From Gammaproteobacteria bacterium (GTDB lineage Bacteria; Pseudomonadota; Gammaproteobacteria; Steroidobacterales; GCA-2729495): a DNA stretch of 64,000 nucleotides. The position numbers were made by a program, and so were the translations under genes. Each line of letters begins with the position of its first letter. Within the stretch, counting starts at the first letter, position 1. The DNA lies in contig JAJFJS010000037.1 of the NCBI GenBank assembly GCA_021773815.1, positions 38,001 to 102,000 on the forward strand, in the 5' to 3' direction. Below, piece by piece: positions 1-8,294 of this stretch. The notes beneath the pieces are model-generated. The model saw only the letters and a program-made list of their open reading frames with translations, did not search any database and was not told where the DNA came from.

Positions 1-614
1 GCGGCCAGTATGCGCTGGCTGGTCTTGTCACTGATCAGTGCGCGTAACACCGCATCGCCGAGATCGATGGGGTTGATGTGACCGGAAACGGTGTTGCTGT
101 CGATCAGGATCGCGCCGCCCTTGAAGTTCCGGCGCAACATGCCACCGGCGCGCACGATCGTCCAGTCCATGTCGGTGGTCTGCAACTGGCGTTCGGCCCA
201 GGTCTTGGCCGTCAGCGCCTTGCCGACGAAGACCTTGACGAATTCATCGACCGCTCCGGCGCTGTCGCCGCAACCGATCGATGACACGAGCAGAAAACGC
301 TCCACACCCGCCGCCTGCGCCGCGTTGATGACGTTCAGATTGCCCTGGGTGTTCATCTGCGGCGTGCCGCCGAGCACGCTGATGACCGCCAGCCCCTCCG
401 GATCGAGTTCCGCGAACATTGTGTCGACATCCTCGCGGTCCGTCGGATCGATGCGCGCGGTGTCCGCACCCAGGCGATGGTAACGCGCCGCTTCAGTGTG
501 CTCGCGGATGCCCGCAATGGCGCGATAGTCGGACCGACCAACGAGCTGCGCCAGCCGAAAGCCGGGATCGCAGTCCGCACACAGGATCAGTATCGTCCGG
601 ATGCCCATGCACAT
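1..614 (-). CDS. NAD(P)-binding (NmrA/atypical SDR-like) protein, 3' end cut by the window
   Basis: The minus strand reads open from an ATG at 614 (or a second at 608) to the window edge, giving about 204 residues with no stop, so the C-terminus is missing. The middle has the pattern of atypical short-chain dehydrogenases: a beta strand ending VLGG, a helix GNLNVINAAQAAGVERF, then LLVSSIGCGDS, then WTIVRAGGM and a late HINPIDLGDAVLRAL. These fit NAD(P)-dependent epimerase/NmrA-like folds that act on, or sense, dinucleotides. Odd point: the N-terminal glycine-rich loop expected as GATGxxGR reads LCADCDPGFRL, so the dinucleotide loop looks degenerate. Substrate cannot be inferred. It lies downstream of ychF on the same strand. 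Confidence 0.7.
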   Translation of the reverse strand, partial: MCMGIRTILILCADCDPGFRLAQLVGRSDYRAIAGIREHTEAARYHRLGADTARIDPTDREDVDTMFAELDPEGLAVISVLGGTPQMNTQGNLNVINAAQAAGVERFLLVSSIGCGDSAGAVDEFVKVFVGKALTAKTWAERQLQTTDMDWTIVRAGGMLRRNFKGGAILIDSNTVSGHINPIDLGDAVLRALISDKTSQRILA

Positions 615-792
615 GGAATAACAGAATCATTGCGCGGGTTCAAACTGTCACGCCGATTCATAGCGGCCGGTCCGCACGTCGACCGCGACGAAGGCAGATG
701 ATGCTGCATGCGCGTTGACGACGACGCCATGCGGTCGTTTATTGCAATGCGATATGCGCCGGCAGATTCGTTACGTTTCGGCGACCGACAGG

Positions 793-1887
793 TCAGACGT
801 TGAACAGGAAATGTACGACGTCGCCCTCGGCCATGACGTAGTCCCGGCCCTCGGCGCGCAACCGTCCCGCCTCGCGGGCGCCCTGCTCGCCGTTACCGGC
901 GATGTAGTCGTCGAACGCAATGGTCTCGGCACGGATGAAACCTTTCTGAAAATCCGTATGGATCTCACCGGCCGCCTGCGGCGCCGTGCTGCCGGTCCGG
1001 ACGGTCCAGGCACGTACTTCTTTCTCGCCGGCGGTAAAAAAAGTCTGCAGGCCGAGCAGTCGGTAACCGGCGCGGATGACGCGCGCGAGGCCCGGCTCGC
1101 TCAGACCCATGTCGTCGAGAAACATCTGCCGGTCGTCGTCGGCGAGTTGCGCGATTTCCGCCTCCAGCGCGGCGCAGACGGCCACGACCTCCGCATTCTC
1201 AGCGGCGGCATGTGCACGGACGCGCTCGAGCCATTCGTTGCCGTCGCGCAGCCCCGCCTCATCGACGTTGGCGATATACATGACGGGCTTGGCCGTCAGC
1301 AGGTTGAATTCCTTCAGTGCCAGCCGGTCGTCGTTCGTATAATTGAAGGTGCGCGCCGGGTGATCGCCGTCGAGGTGCGTGTGCATGCGAGCCAGCAGGT
1401 CGCGGCGCGCGATATCGGCCTTGTTGCCGGTCTTGGCCTGTTTCTCGGCCTTGTACAGCGATCGATCGATCGATTCGAGATCGGCCAGCGCGAGTTCCGT
1501 ATTGATGACGCCGATATCACGCAGCGGATCGACGCTGCCGGAGACATGTGCGATGTCATCATCTTCGAAACAGCGCACGACGTGCGCGATCGCGTGGGTC
1601 TCACGGATATTGGCCAGGAACTTGTTGCCGAGCCCCTCGCCCTTCGATGCGCCGGCCACGAGCCCGGCGATATCGACGAATTCCATCGTCGTCGGCAGGA
1701 TCCGCTGCGGCTTGACGATTGCCGCGAGTTGGCCGAGTCGTGGATCCGGCACCGGCACGATCCCCACGTTCGGCTCGATCGTGCAGAATGGATAGTTCTC
1801 GGCCGCGATTTCCGCCGCCGTGAGCGCATTAAACAAGGTGGACTTACCGACGTTCGGCAGCCCCACAATTCCACAACGTATAGCCAT
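793..1887 (-). CDS. ychF: YchF (OLA1) family ribosome-binding ATPase
   Basis: 364 residues, the normal YchF length. The P-loop GLPNVGKST is at residues 9-17, and the base-specificity motif reads NVDE rather than NKxD, the change that makes this Obg-family protein prefer ATP over GTP. The C-terminus has the TGS domain (around [15 protein letters not shown]) and the typical ending FHFLFNV-like VVHFLFNV. The reading frame stays open upstream through a repeat cluster, but homology begins at MAIRCGIVG, so the ATG at 1887 is chosen. The known role is a cytosolic ATPase that binds ribosomes and affects stress responses. In many gammaproteobacteria ychF follows pth; here a metE-like gene, a traB gene and a toxin-antitoxin pair lie between them. 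Confidence 0.95.
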   Translation of the reverse strand: MAIRCGIVGLPNVGKSTLFNALTAAEIAAENYPFCTIEPNVGIVPVPDPRLGQLAAIVKPQRILPTTMEFVDIAGLVAGASKGEGLGNKFLANIRETHAIAHVVRCFEDDDIAHVSGSVDPLRDIGVINTELALADLESIDRSLYKAEKQAKTGNKADIARRDLLARMHTHLDGDHPARTFNYTNDDRLALKEFNLLTAKPVMYIANVDEAGLRDGNEWLERVRAHAAAENAEVVAVCAALEAEIAQLADDDRQMFLDDMGLSEPGLARVIRAGYRLLGLQTFFTAGEKEVRAWTVRTGSTAPQAAGEIHTDFQKGFIRAETIAFDDYIAGNGEQGAREAGRLRAEGRDYVMAEGDVVHFLFNV

Positions 1888-1940
1888 AAGGGCGGCGATT
1901 CTATACGGAAACGGGGGAGTATGTGGGTTTGAGGTTGTGC

Positions 1941-2114
1941 GGGGTCTGACCCCGTATGGGGTCAGACCCCTGATCGACCGCGTATGGACCGCGTATGGGG
2001 TCAGACCCCTGATCGACCGGTGGGAGGACGGTGCCCAGAAAATGGTGTCTGACACCAATTTCTCCGGGCGCTTGCTGAGGCAGACCGTCGGGGATACCGT
2101 CGGGGTCAGACCCC
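1941..2114. repeat. Cluster of five 13-bp palindromic motifs (GGKGTCWGACMCC)
   Basis: Between ychF and the metE-like gene, the near-palindrome GGGGTCAGACCCC occurs in one orientation at 1958-1970, 1997-2009 and 2102-2114, as its reverse complement GGGGTCTGACCCC at 1941-1953, and as the variant GGTGTCTGACACC at 2044-2056. A longer unit (CGTATGGGGTCAGACCCC followed by TGATCGACCG) is repeated directly at about 1954-1980 and 1993-2019. The arrangement of alternating short palindromes resembles REP-type extragenic elements. The motif could also act as a transcription terminator or a protein-binding site; no T-tract follows any copy. Confidence 0.75.
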
Positions 2115-2159
2115 GAGGGCCGAGCCAACTAACAACAGCCGACATCCGGAGAGCAGGAC

Positions 2160-3176
2160 ATGCTGGAAACGACGATTGCCGGGAGCCTGCCGCGACCGGA
2201 CTGGCTCGCGGAGCCCGAGGCGCTGAAAGGCGCGTGGAAACTCACCGGCGAGGCGCTCGAGCAGGGCAAGCAGCGCGCCGCCGAGCAATGGATCCGGCAC
2301 CAGGAGCGGGCCGGCATCGACATCCTCACCGACGGCGAGGTGTTCCGGCGCCATTTCGTGCACACGTTCCTCGAAGGCGTCGACGGCATTGACCAGGACA
2401 CGAAGACGGTCATGGGCATCCGCGACAACCGCTATGACCTCGAGGTACCGACTGTGACCGCCGCGCTGTCGCGGCCGGCGCCGATCCACGTCGACGAATT
2501 CCGCTTTGTCCGTTCGCTGACCGAGCGGCCGCTGAAATTCACGCTGCCCGGCCCGATGACCATCTGCGACACTATCGCCGATGCGCATTACGGCAGCCGT
2601 GCCGACATGGCGATGGCGTTCGCGGACCTGCTCAATGCCGAGGCGAAGGAGTTGGTCGCGGCCGGCGCCGATGTAATCCAGTTCGACGAGCCGGCATTCA
2701 ACGTCTTCTTCGACGATGTCAACGAATGGGGCATCGATGCGCTGCACCGGGCGATCGATGGTTTGACCTGCACGACGGCGGTGCACATCTGTTACGGCTA
2801 CGGCATCGAGGAAAATATCCGCTGGAAGGCCTCGCTCGGCGACGAGTGGCGACAATACGAGCGAATCTTTCCCGCGCTGAATGCGAGCCGCATCGACCAG
2901 ATCTCGCTCGAGTGCGCGGATTCCCATGTCCCGCATTCCGTCATGGCGATCCTCAAGGACAAGGTCCTGATGGTCGGCGCGGTTGCCGTGACACCGGACC
3001 GTATCGAGACACCGGAGGAAGTGGCCGCGACCATTCGTTCGGCGATGGATTACGTTGACCCGGAACGCATCCTGCCCTGCACGAACTGCGGCATGACGCC
3101 GATCCCGTACGACATCGCGCTCGGCAAGCTGCAGAGCCTGGCCGCCGGCGCCAAAATCGTCCGCGACAGCCTGTAG
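2160..3176 (+). CDS. Stand-alone MetE C-terminal-like (core-MetE) zinc methyltransferase
   Basis: 338 residues, matching only the catalytic C-terminal half of cobalamin-independent methionine synthase (full MetE is about 750). Likely zinc ligands are visible: His209 and Cys211 in VHICYG, Glu251 in ISLECAD and Cys310 in CTNCGM. The N-terminus [11 protein letters not shown] matches the family's start. The family transfers a methyl group to a thiol such as homocysteine; short forms lack the folate-binding N-terminal half and some are thought to take the methyl from a corrinoid protein. Because a full metH and metF are present at 18.9-23.5 kb, this gene may serve another methyl donor or thiol. 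It starts with ATG after GGAGAGCAGGAC and stands alone. Confidence 0.8.
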   Translation: MLETTIAGSLPRPDWLAEPEALKGAWKLTGEALEQGKQRAAEQWIRHQERAGIDILTDGEVFRRHFVHTFLEGVDGIDQDTKTVMGIRDNRYDLEVPTVTAALSRPAPIHVDEFRFVRSLTERPLKFTLPGPMTICDTIADAHYGSRADMAMAFADLLNAEAKELVAAGADVIQFDEPAFNVFFDDVNEWGIDALHRAIDGLTCTTAVHICYGYGIEENIRWKASLGDEWRQYERIFPALNASRIDQISLECADSHVPHSVMAILKDKVLMVGAVAVTPDRIETPEEVAATIRSAMDYVDPERILPCTNCGMTPIPYDIALGKLQSLAAGAKIVRDSL

Positions 3177-3347
3177 GCGGGCTCGACGCTCAATCAAAGC
3201 CGGGGCCGTGGCAACGGCTCGGGAACCGCCATCTTGCATAACGCCGCCCCGGTGAGGCCCCGATCCGCGAATTCGCTGCCTTGATTTCGGTCTCCGGGTC
3301 GTTCGGCCGCTGATTTCTGCTCCGATTGACCACTATAATGCGCGGCC

Positions 3348-4529
3348 ATGCCTGAATTAACCGCCATCGAACCGAACGTCGACCTGATCGAGCATGAAGG
3401 CCGCCGGTTCTTCATCGTCGGTACCGCGCATGTCAGCGCGAACAGCGCCGACCTCGTCGAAAAGACAATTCGCGAACGAGAACCCGACACCGTCGCGCTG
3501 GAGTTGTGCGACTCGCGATACGAAACGCTGGCGAATCCCGAGCGCTGGCAGGAAACGGACATTTATTCCGTGATCAAGTCGGGCCGCGCCTACGTGCTGA
3601 TGGCACAGATGGCGCTGGCCACGTTCCAGAAAAAACTCGCCGACGAATTCGGCATCCGGCCGGGCGAGGAAATGCACCGGGCGATGCAGGTCAGCCACGA
3701 GACCGACACGAATATCGCGCTCGTCGATCGCGAGGTTCGCATAACACTGAAACGCGCCTGGGCCGGCGCCGGGTTCTGGACGCTGATCAAGATCGTGTTC
3801 ACGATGCTCACGTCGGTCTTCGAGAAGCAGGAGATCTCCCAGGAACAGATCGAGAGCCTGAAGAACGGTGGCGAGCTGGCGATGGCGATCGACGAGTTTT
3901 CCGGCGCCCTGCCCGGCGTCAAGACCGCGCTGATCGACGAACGCGATCAGTACCTGGCGGCGAAAATCCTTGCCGCACCGGGCGACACTGTGGTGGCCGT
4001 CGTTGGCGCAGCGCACGTGCCGGGCATCAAAACCTGCTTTGGCACCGACATCGACCTGGCGAAACTCGACGAGATCCCGCCGCCGAGAAAGATCTTCAAA
4101 ATAATCGGCTGGGGCGTGCCGTTGCTGCTGCTGGGCCTGATCGTGGCCGGCTTCATCGTCTCGGGCCGCGAGACCAGTGAGCAGATGGTTCTGGCCTGGG
4201 TGCTCGCGAACGGCATCGCCGCGTCCATCGGTACGATCATCGCGTTCGCGCACCCGCTGACGATCCTGACCGCGTTCGTGGCGGCGCCGATTACATCACT
4301 GAATCCAACCATCGCCGCCGGCTGGGTCTGCGGCCTGACCGAAGCCTGGTTGCGCAAGCCTCGCGTCATCGATCTGGAAAATATCGCCGAAGACCTGACG
4401 AGCGTGCGCGGCGTCTGGTCGAACCGCGTCATCAAGGTGCTACTGGTCGTCGTGCTGGCCAATCTCGGTAGCAGCATCGGCACCTTTGTCGGTGTCGGCT
4501 GGATCGTCTCACTGCTCGGCAACGGATAA
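3348..4529 (+). CDS. TraB/PrgY/GumN family membrane protein
   Basis: 393 residues. Residues 1-235 form the TraB/GumN-type domain: GTAHVS at 25-30 and a second conserved GAAHVPG near residue 220, with the LELCDSRY segment between them. Three or four hydrophobic segments follow (about 247-267, 275-320 and 365-390), so the C-terminus is anchored in the inner membrane. PrgY/TraB proteins were described as inhibitors of peptide pheromone in enterococci, and the fold is related to metalloprotease-like Tiki proteins; function in gammaproteobacteria is not established. The gene stands alone, with ATG preceded by a weak ribosome site. Confidence 0.85.
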   Translation: MPELTAIEPNVDLIEHEGRRFFIVGTAHVSANSADLVEKTIREREPDTVALELCDSRYETLANPERWQETDIYSVIKSGRAYVLMAQMALATFQKKLADEFGIRPGEEMHRAMQVSHETDTNIALVDREVRITLKRAWAGAGFWTLIKIVFTMLTSVFEKQEISQEQIESLKNGGELAMAIDEFSGALPGVKTALIDERDQYLAAKILAAPGDTVVAVVGAAHVPGIKTCFGTDIDLAKLDEIPPPRKIFKIIGWGVPLLLLGLIVAGFIVSGRETSEQMVLAWVLANGIAASIGTIIAFAHPLTILTAFVAAPITSLNPTIAAGWVCGLTEAWLRKPRVIDLENIAEDLTSVRGVWSNRVIKVLLVVVLANLGSSIGTFVGVGWIVSLLGNG

Positions 4530-4693
4530 GCAGCCTGACTGTCAATCGGGGCCGGCCACCCATGACCGGGCGATAATGCGGCCGAAAGAATGGTTCGGAG
4601 CACCTGTTCCGGCGCGCCGTGCAATCGCTGCAAGCACCCCGCCGATGGCCGTCGAACCACATCATTTGGCGGTCAAAGCCGTGCTTTTGCCGC

Positions 4694-4730
4694 TTGACAT
4701 ACCATATAAGTTATACATATTCTTTATAGC
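4694..4730 (+). promoter_or_regulatory. Promoter and palindromic operator of the toxin-antitoxin pair
   Basis: A consensus -35 TTGACA lies at 4694-4699. A possible -10 CATATT is at 4716-4721 with a 16-bp spacer. The spacer holds a perfect odd palindrome TATAAGTTATA at 4705-4715, a plausible binding site for the HTH antitoxin. The AT-rich stretch contrasts with the GC-rich surroundings. The toxin ATG follows directly at 4731 with no clear Shine-Dalgarno site, so the toxin may be translated from a very short leader. Confidence 0.6.
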
Positions 4731-5012
4731 ATGTGGCAGATTCTGGAGCATCGCCGCGTCGTCAGGCGCCTGGCCAGGATCCCGGTCGATATCCTGAAGC
4801 GCTATGAAAAATGGAAGGACATCGTCGCGATATCAGGCCCGCAGGGCCTGATACCCATAAAGGGCTTCAGAGACGAGGCGCTCAGGGGCGATTGGAATGG
4901 CCATCGTTCTTCTCGGCTGGGGGAGCAATATCGGGTCATTTACCTGGTTGAAGAGCAGGAGGTCATTGTCAAGGTTGTTGACCTGACCGCGCATGACTAC
5001 CGAAGGAAATAG
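4731..5012 (+). CDS. RelE/HigB-type toxin of a type II toxin-antitoxin system
   Basis: 93 residues, typical of RelE/ParE-fold toxins. The first half has RRLARIP then RYEKWKDIVAISG; the second half has the family's core GHRSSRL-x-x-QYRVIY and ends VVDLTAHDYRRK. RelE-like toxins of this kind cut mRNA on the ribosome, and this is inferred from the family. It is encoded before its antitoxin, the HigBA order, with two bases between the genes. Its AT-richer start region and solitary position between housekeeping genes fit horizontal acquisition. Confidence 0.88.
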   Translation: MWQILEHRRVVRRLARIPVDILKRYEKWKDIVAISGPQGLIPIKGFRDEALRGDWNGHRSSRLGEQYRVIYLVEEQEVIVKVVDLTAHDYRRK

Positions 5013-5014
5013 AG

Positions 5015-5275
5015 ATGAGTGAGTTTCGACAAGCGAAAAAGTCAATCGAGGTCACATCAGGTGAATCGGTCAGGATTCTCAGGGAACTTCAGGAATTCAG
5101 CCAGAACGAACTCGCAAGATTGACCGGGATTCCCCAGTCTACGATCTCTGCAATTGAGAATGATCGGGTTCGGCTTGGTGTGGAGCGCTCAAAGGTGTTG
5201 GCGCGCGCTCTGCATTGTCATCCGGCAGTTCTCGTGTTTCCCGGCTGGAATGTCACGGTGGAATCTGCCGCCTGA
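5015..5275 (+). CDS. HigA-like XRE-family antitoxin
   Basis: 86 residues with one XRE helix-turn-helix: FSQNELARLTGIPQSTISAIE at about residues 29-49. It is expected to bind and neutralise the upstream toxin and to repress the shared promoter, probably at the palindrome at 4705-4715. The start follows AAGGAAATAGAG, a good ribosome site, so both proteins are probably made from one mRNA by coupled translation. The C-terminal VLVFPGWN segment is a plausible toxin-contact region; this is inference. Confidence 0.88.
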   Translation: MSEFRQAKKSIEVTSGESVRILRELQEFSQNELARLTGIPQSTISAIENDRVRLGVERSKVLARALHCHPAVLVFPGWNVTVESAA

Positions 5276-5323
5276 CCGAGGCATTCAACGGCACGACCGT
5301 GCCGCTCCCGTGTGCATTCGACC

Positions 5324-5929
5324 TCAACCGGCGGGTCCGAGGTCGTCCGTGACATCCTTCGGCGGCGTGGCCGTGTGCAGGTCCTGCATCGCCGCCTCGA
5401 GGCCCGCGGCGTACAACCGGTCGAGAGCACGCCGGCTCGCGTCGAGCGCATGCTCGATCTCGGTCAGCTCGTCCTTGCCCGGCGGTCGCAACACATAACC
5501 GACAACCTTCGATTTGCTGCCCGGGTGGCCGATGCCGATCCGCAGCCGCAGAAAATCGCTTCCGCAGTGCGCGATGATGTCGCGCAAACCATTGTGCCCG
5601 CCGTGACCGCCACCACGCTTCAGGCGCGCCGTGCCCGGCGGCAAATCCAGATCGTCGTGGATCACGAGCACGGACTCGGCGGACAGTTTGAAGTAATCGA
5701 TCGTCCGACGCACCGACTGGCCGCTGCGGTTCATGAACGTCGTCGGCTTTAGGATACGCACGTTGTGGTTATGGAGCGCGATACGGCACACATCACCGAG
5801 CAGTTTCTGGTCTTTGGCGAACCCGCTGCCGATCCGGTCGGCCAGCCAGAAACCGACGTTATGCCGGTCGCGTTCATGTTCGTCCCCCGGGTTACCGAGG
5901 CCGACGATCAGTGTGGGAATGTCCGACAT
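5324..5929 (-). CDS. pth: Peptidyl-tRNA hydrolase
   Basis: 201 residues. The catalytic signature is intact: Asn13 in GLGNPG, His23 in RHNVGF, Asn67 in FMNRSG, Asp92/93 in HDDLDLP and Asn113 in GHNGLRD. The enzyme releases peptides from peptidyl-tRNAs that drop off ribosomes and is essential in most bacteria. It lies about 150 bp downstream of rplY on the same strand, the usual gammaproteobacterial order, but a terminator (6028-6058) stands between them. Confidence 0.97.
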   Translation of the reverse strand: MSDIPTLIVGLGNPGDEHERDRHNVGFWLADRIGSGFAKDQKLLGDVCRIALHNHNVRILKPTTFMNRSGQSVRRTIDYFKLSAESVLVIHDDLDLPPGTARLKRGGGHGGHNGLRDIIAHCGSDFLRLRIGIGHPGSKSKVVGYVLRPPGKDELTEIEHALDASRRALDRLYAAGLEAAMQDLHTATPPKDVTDDLGPAG

Positions 5930-6027
5930 AGCAGATCCGGGAAATGATCAATGAGCGACGACAACGGCCCGGGCCGCCGATCATCGATCGCCGGCTCGCC
6001 CTGACCCGGCGGCAACCTTAACACGCC

Positions 6028-6058
6028 AAAAAAAAGCCACGCAATCGCGTGGCTTTTT
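6028..6058. terminator. Rho-independent terminator after rplY (bidirectional form)
   Basis: A perfect 7-bp stem GCCACGC / GCGTGGC (6036-6042 and 6047-6053) with loop AATC is flanked by eight A on the left (T-tract on the minus strand) and five T on the right. On the minus strand it ends rplY transcription; on the plus strand it could stop read-through from the toxin-antitoxin pair. Confidence 0.9.
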
Positions 6059-6078
6059 CAGACAGGCAGCGGGCAAGA

Positions 6079-6756
6079 CTAATCGCCGTCGCCCTCTTCC
6101 GCTTCGTCGCCGTCCGGCGCTCCGGCTTCCGGCACTTCGCCTTCTTCGCCTTCTTCGCCTTCGAGCTCTTCCTCGACCACGGCCTTGATGACATGGATCG
6201 AGACGACGCTGCGATCACCCTCGTTTATCAATTCGGGTATCTCGACACCGTCGGGCAGAACAATATCGGACAACATCAGCGATTCGTCGAGATCCATTGC
6301 GCCGATATCGAGTTCGAGATACTCGGGCAGATTGGCGGGCAGACAGCTGACCTCGATCTCGGTCACGAGGTGCGCCACAGTACCGCCGCTCTTCTTGACG
6401 CCGATAGCTGTCTCTTCATTCAGGAAGTGCACCGGTACCGTCATACGAATCTTCTCGTCGGCCACGATGCGCTGCAGATCCAGATGCAGCACCTGGCGCT
6501 TGGCCGGATGCATCTGCACATCCTTAAGGATGCATTGACGCGATTTGCCGTCGACGCTGACATTGAGCACGCTGGAAAAGAACGATTCGTTTTCCATCTT
6601 GTGCAACAGCGTACCGCTTTCGAACGTAACTGAACGCGGCGCGCGACCGGCGCCGTATACGATCGCGGGAACTTTCCCGGCCCGACGCAGGCGGCGGCTC
6701 GCACCTTTCCCTGTGTCTGTCCGTACTTCCGCGACCAGGTCAAATGCCTTGGCCAT
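6079..6756 (-). CDS. rplY: 50S ribosomal protein L25 / general stress protein Ctc
   Basis: 225 residues, the long Ctc form: an N-terminal L25 domain binding 5S rRNA (residues 1-95), a C-terminal TL5-type beta domain (about 100-195), and a very acidic tail rich in Glu, Gly and Asp (EEELEGEEGEEGE and following). The ATG is preceded by GGGAGATTCATC on the minus strand. It sits between prs and pth as in related genomes. Confidence 0.95.
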   Translation of the reverse strand: MAKAFDLVAEVRTDTGKGASRRLRRAGKVPAIVYGAGRAPRSVTFESGTLLHKMENESFFSSVLNVSVDGKSRQCILKDVQMHPAKRQVLHLDLQRIVADEKIRMTVPVHFLNEETAIGVKKSGGTVAHLVTEIEVSCLPANLPEYLELDIGAMDLDESLMLSDIVLPDGVEIPELINEGDRSVVSIHVIKAVVEEELEGEEGEEGEVPEAGAPDGDEAEEGDGD

Positions 6757-6891
6757 GATGAATCTCCCGTGGAGGTCTGATCGACCGCGTCCCTGCGACC
6801 GGGCGCGCGGCTAAGTGTGTAAAGGGGCGCGGATCATACCAGAATCGGGTCTGACGGGGGAATAGGGCCGGCACGGCAGCAAGCCCGCCCG

Positions 6892-7101
6892 GCAGCCTGT
6901 TGAAAAAGTCTCAGGTGAGCGCACCCCAAGGGCACTTCCTTCGGGCGCACCCCAAGGGCACTTCCTTCGGGCGCAAGATCAAGGCAGGAATGGCGAAAAA
7001 AGCGCAGGGTCCACACCAGTACATGAGCCCTCGTCAAATCCGCAAGAGTGAGCCGTGCTTAACGCAGGATTGTGCCGCCTGAGGGTTTTGCAACAGGCTG
7101 C
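6892..7101. mobile_element. MITE-like element with 11-bp terminal inverted repeats
   Basis: About 210 bp between rplY and prs is bounded by GCAGCCTGTTG (6892-6902) and its exact complement CAACAGGCTGC (7091-7101), with A-rich and T-rich bases just inside (TGAAAAAG and GGGTTTTG). This end sequence recurs widely at edges of small non-autonomous elements. Inside, a 26-bp unit starting GCGCACCCCAAGGGCACTTC is present twice in tandem (6919-6944 and 6945-6970). There is no transposase. The right end coincides with the last base of the prs stop codon, and no clear target duplication was found. Confidence 0.65.
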
Positions 7102-8072
7102 TAGTCGAGGTACAGCGAGCTCACGGACTCATCCAGTGCAATGCGGCGCATCGTCTCGGCGAGCAGCTCCGCAACGCCGAGCTGGCGGATCTTCGGGCAG
7201 GCGGCGGCGGCCTCGGACAACGGGATCGTATCGGTCACGACGAGCTCGTCAAGCGCCGACTGGCTGATGCGCTCCACGGCCGGACCCGACAGCACCGGGT
7301 GCGTGATATAAGCGACAACGCGCGTGGCGCCCTTGGCCTTGAGCGCACCGGCCGCGAGACAGAGCGTGCCGGCCGTGTCGATCATGTCGTCGATCAGCAC
7401 GCAGGTCTTGCCCGCCACCTGACCGATAATGTTCATGACCTCGGCCTGGTTCGGCTGCGGCCGCCGTTTGTCAATAATCGCCAGTTCGAGATCGTCCATG
7501 CGCTTGGCCAGCGCTCGCGCGCGCACGACGCCGCCGACGTCCGGCGATACGACGACCATGTCATCGACCTTGTGCTTCCACAGGTCGCCGAGCAGGACCG
7601 GCGATCCGTAGACATTATCGAGCGGGATCGAGAAAAAACCCTGAATCTGGTCTGCGTGCAGATCGACCGTCAGCACGCGATCAATACCGGCCGTCGAGAT
7701 CATGCTGGCCACGAGTCGCGCGGTGATGGGCACACGCGCCGCGCGCGGCCGCCGATCCTGGCGCGCATAGCCGAAATAGGGGATCACGGCCGTAATTCGC
7801 TTGACGGACGCGCGGCGCAGCGCGTCGGCCATCACGAGCAGCTCCATCAGGTTGTCGTTGACCGGCGGACACGTCGACTGAATGATGTAGACGTCGCGCC
7901 CGCGCACGTTCTCGATAATTTCGGTACTGATCTCGCCGTCACTGAACCGCCCCACGTGGCTCTTGCTCAGCGGCACCATCAGATGACGCGCGATGCGCGC
8001 CGCCAGTTCCGGGTTCGCATTCCCGGTAAACAGCATTATGTTCGGGATGACGAGAGAACTGTCTTGATTCAC
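7101..8072 (-). CDS. prs: Ribose-phosphate pyrophosphokinase (PRPP synthetase)
   Basis: 323 residues from the GTG at 8072. That start is preferred over the ATG at 8036 because AAGG lies eight bases before it, whereas nothing like a ribosome site precedes the ATG; the core enzyme begins at [12 protein letters not shown] either way. Key motifs are present: the flexible ATP loop [28 protein letters not shown] and the PRPP loop [12 protein letters not shown]. The enzyme makes PRPP from ribose 5-phosphate and ATP for nucleotide, histidine and tryptophan synthesis. It lies just downstream of tRNA-Gln. Confidence 0.95.
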   Translation of the reverse strand: MNQDSSLVIPNIMLFTGNANPELAARIARHLMVPLSKSHVGRFSDGEISTEIIENVRGRDVYIIQSTCPPVNDNLMELLVMADALRRASVKRITAVIPYFGYARQDRRPRAARVPITARLVASMISTAGIDRVLTVDLHADQIQGFFSIPLDNVYGSPVLLGDLWKHKVDDMVVVSPDVGGVVRARALAKRMDDLELAIIDKRRPQPNQAEVMNIIGQVAGKTCVLIDDMIDTAGTLCLAAGALKAKGATRVVAYITHPVLSGPAVERISQSALDELVVTDTIPLSEAAAACPKIRQLGVAELLAETMRRIALDESVSSLYLD

Positions 8073-8103
8073 TGGATCAGCCTTGTACGCGGCGGGTTGA
8101 ATA

Positions 8104-8178
8104 TGGCTGGGGCGGCAGGATTCGAACCTGCGGTACACGGGATCAAAACCCGTTGCCTTACCACTTGGCTACGCCCCA
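8104..8178 (-). tRNA. tRNA-Gln (TTG anticodon)
   Basis: On the minus strand the sequence folds as a 75-nt tRNA: acceptor TGGGGCG / CGCCCCA (8172-8178 with 8108-8114), discriminator G and encoded CCA (8104-8106), and a T-loop GGTTCGAATCC. The anticodon loop TTTTGAT gives TTG, read as Gln. The position between lolB and prs is the standard gammaproteobacterial one. Confidence 0.97.
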
Positions 8179-8294
8179 GCAGTTGCAGTCTTCGTGTCGC
8201 AGCGGAACGCTCCCTTCGTAGGCGCGGGTATTGTGATTTGGGTCACCATGAGTGTCAAACGCCATGGTCGTGAGACGGGTCAACCTGCGAGTCG

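Noticed and set aside
715..1932. Long plus-strand open frame (about 405 codons) opposite ychF
   Set aside because: It is the antisense of a conserved gene, rich in Arg, Asp and Gly, with no family motifs; such frames are common in GC-rich DNA.
2106..3239. Minus-strand open frame opposite the metE-like gene
   Set aside because: The plus strand encodes a protein with intact zinc ligands; the opposite frame has no motif.
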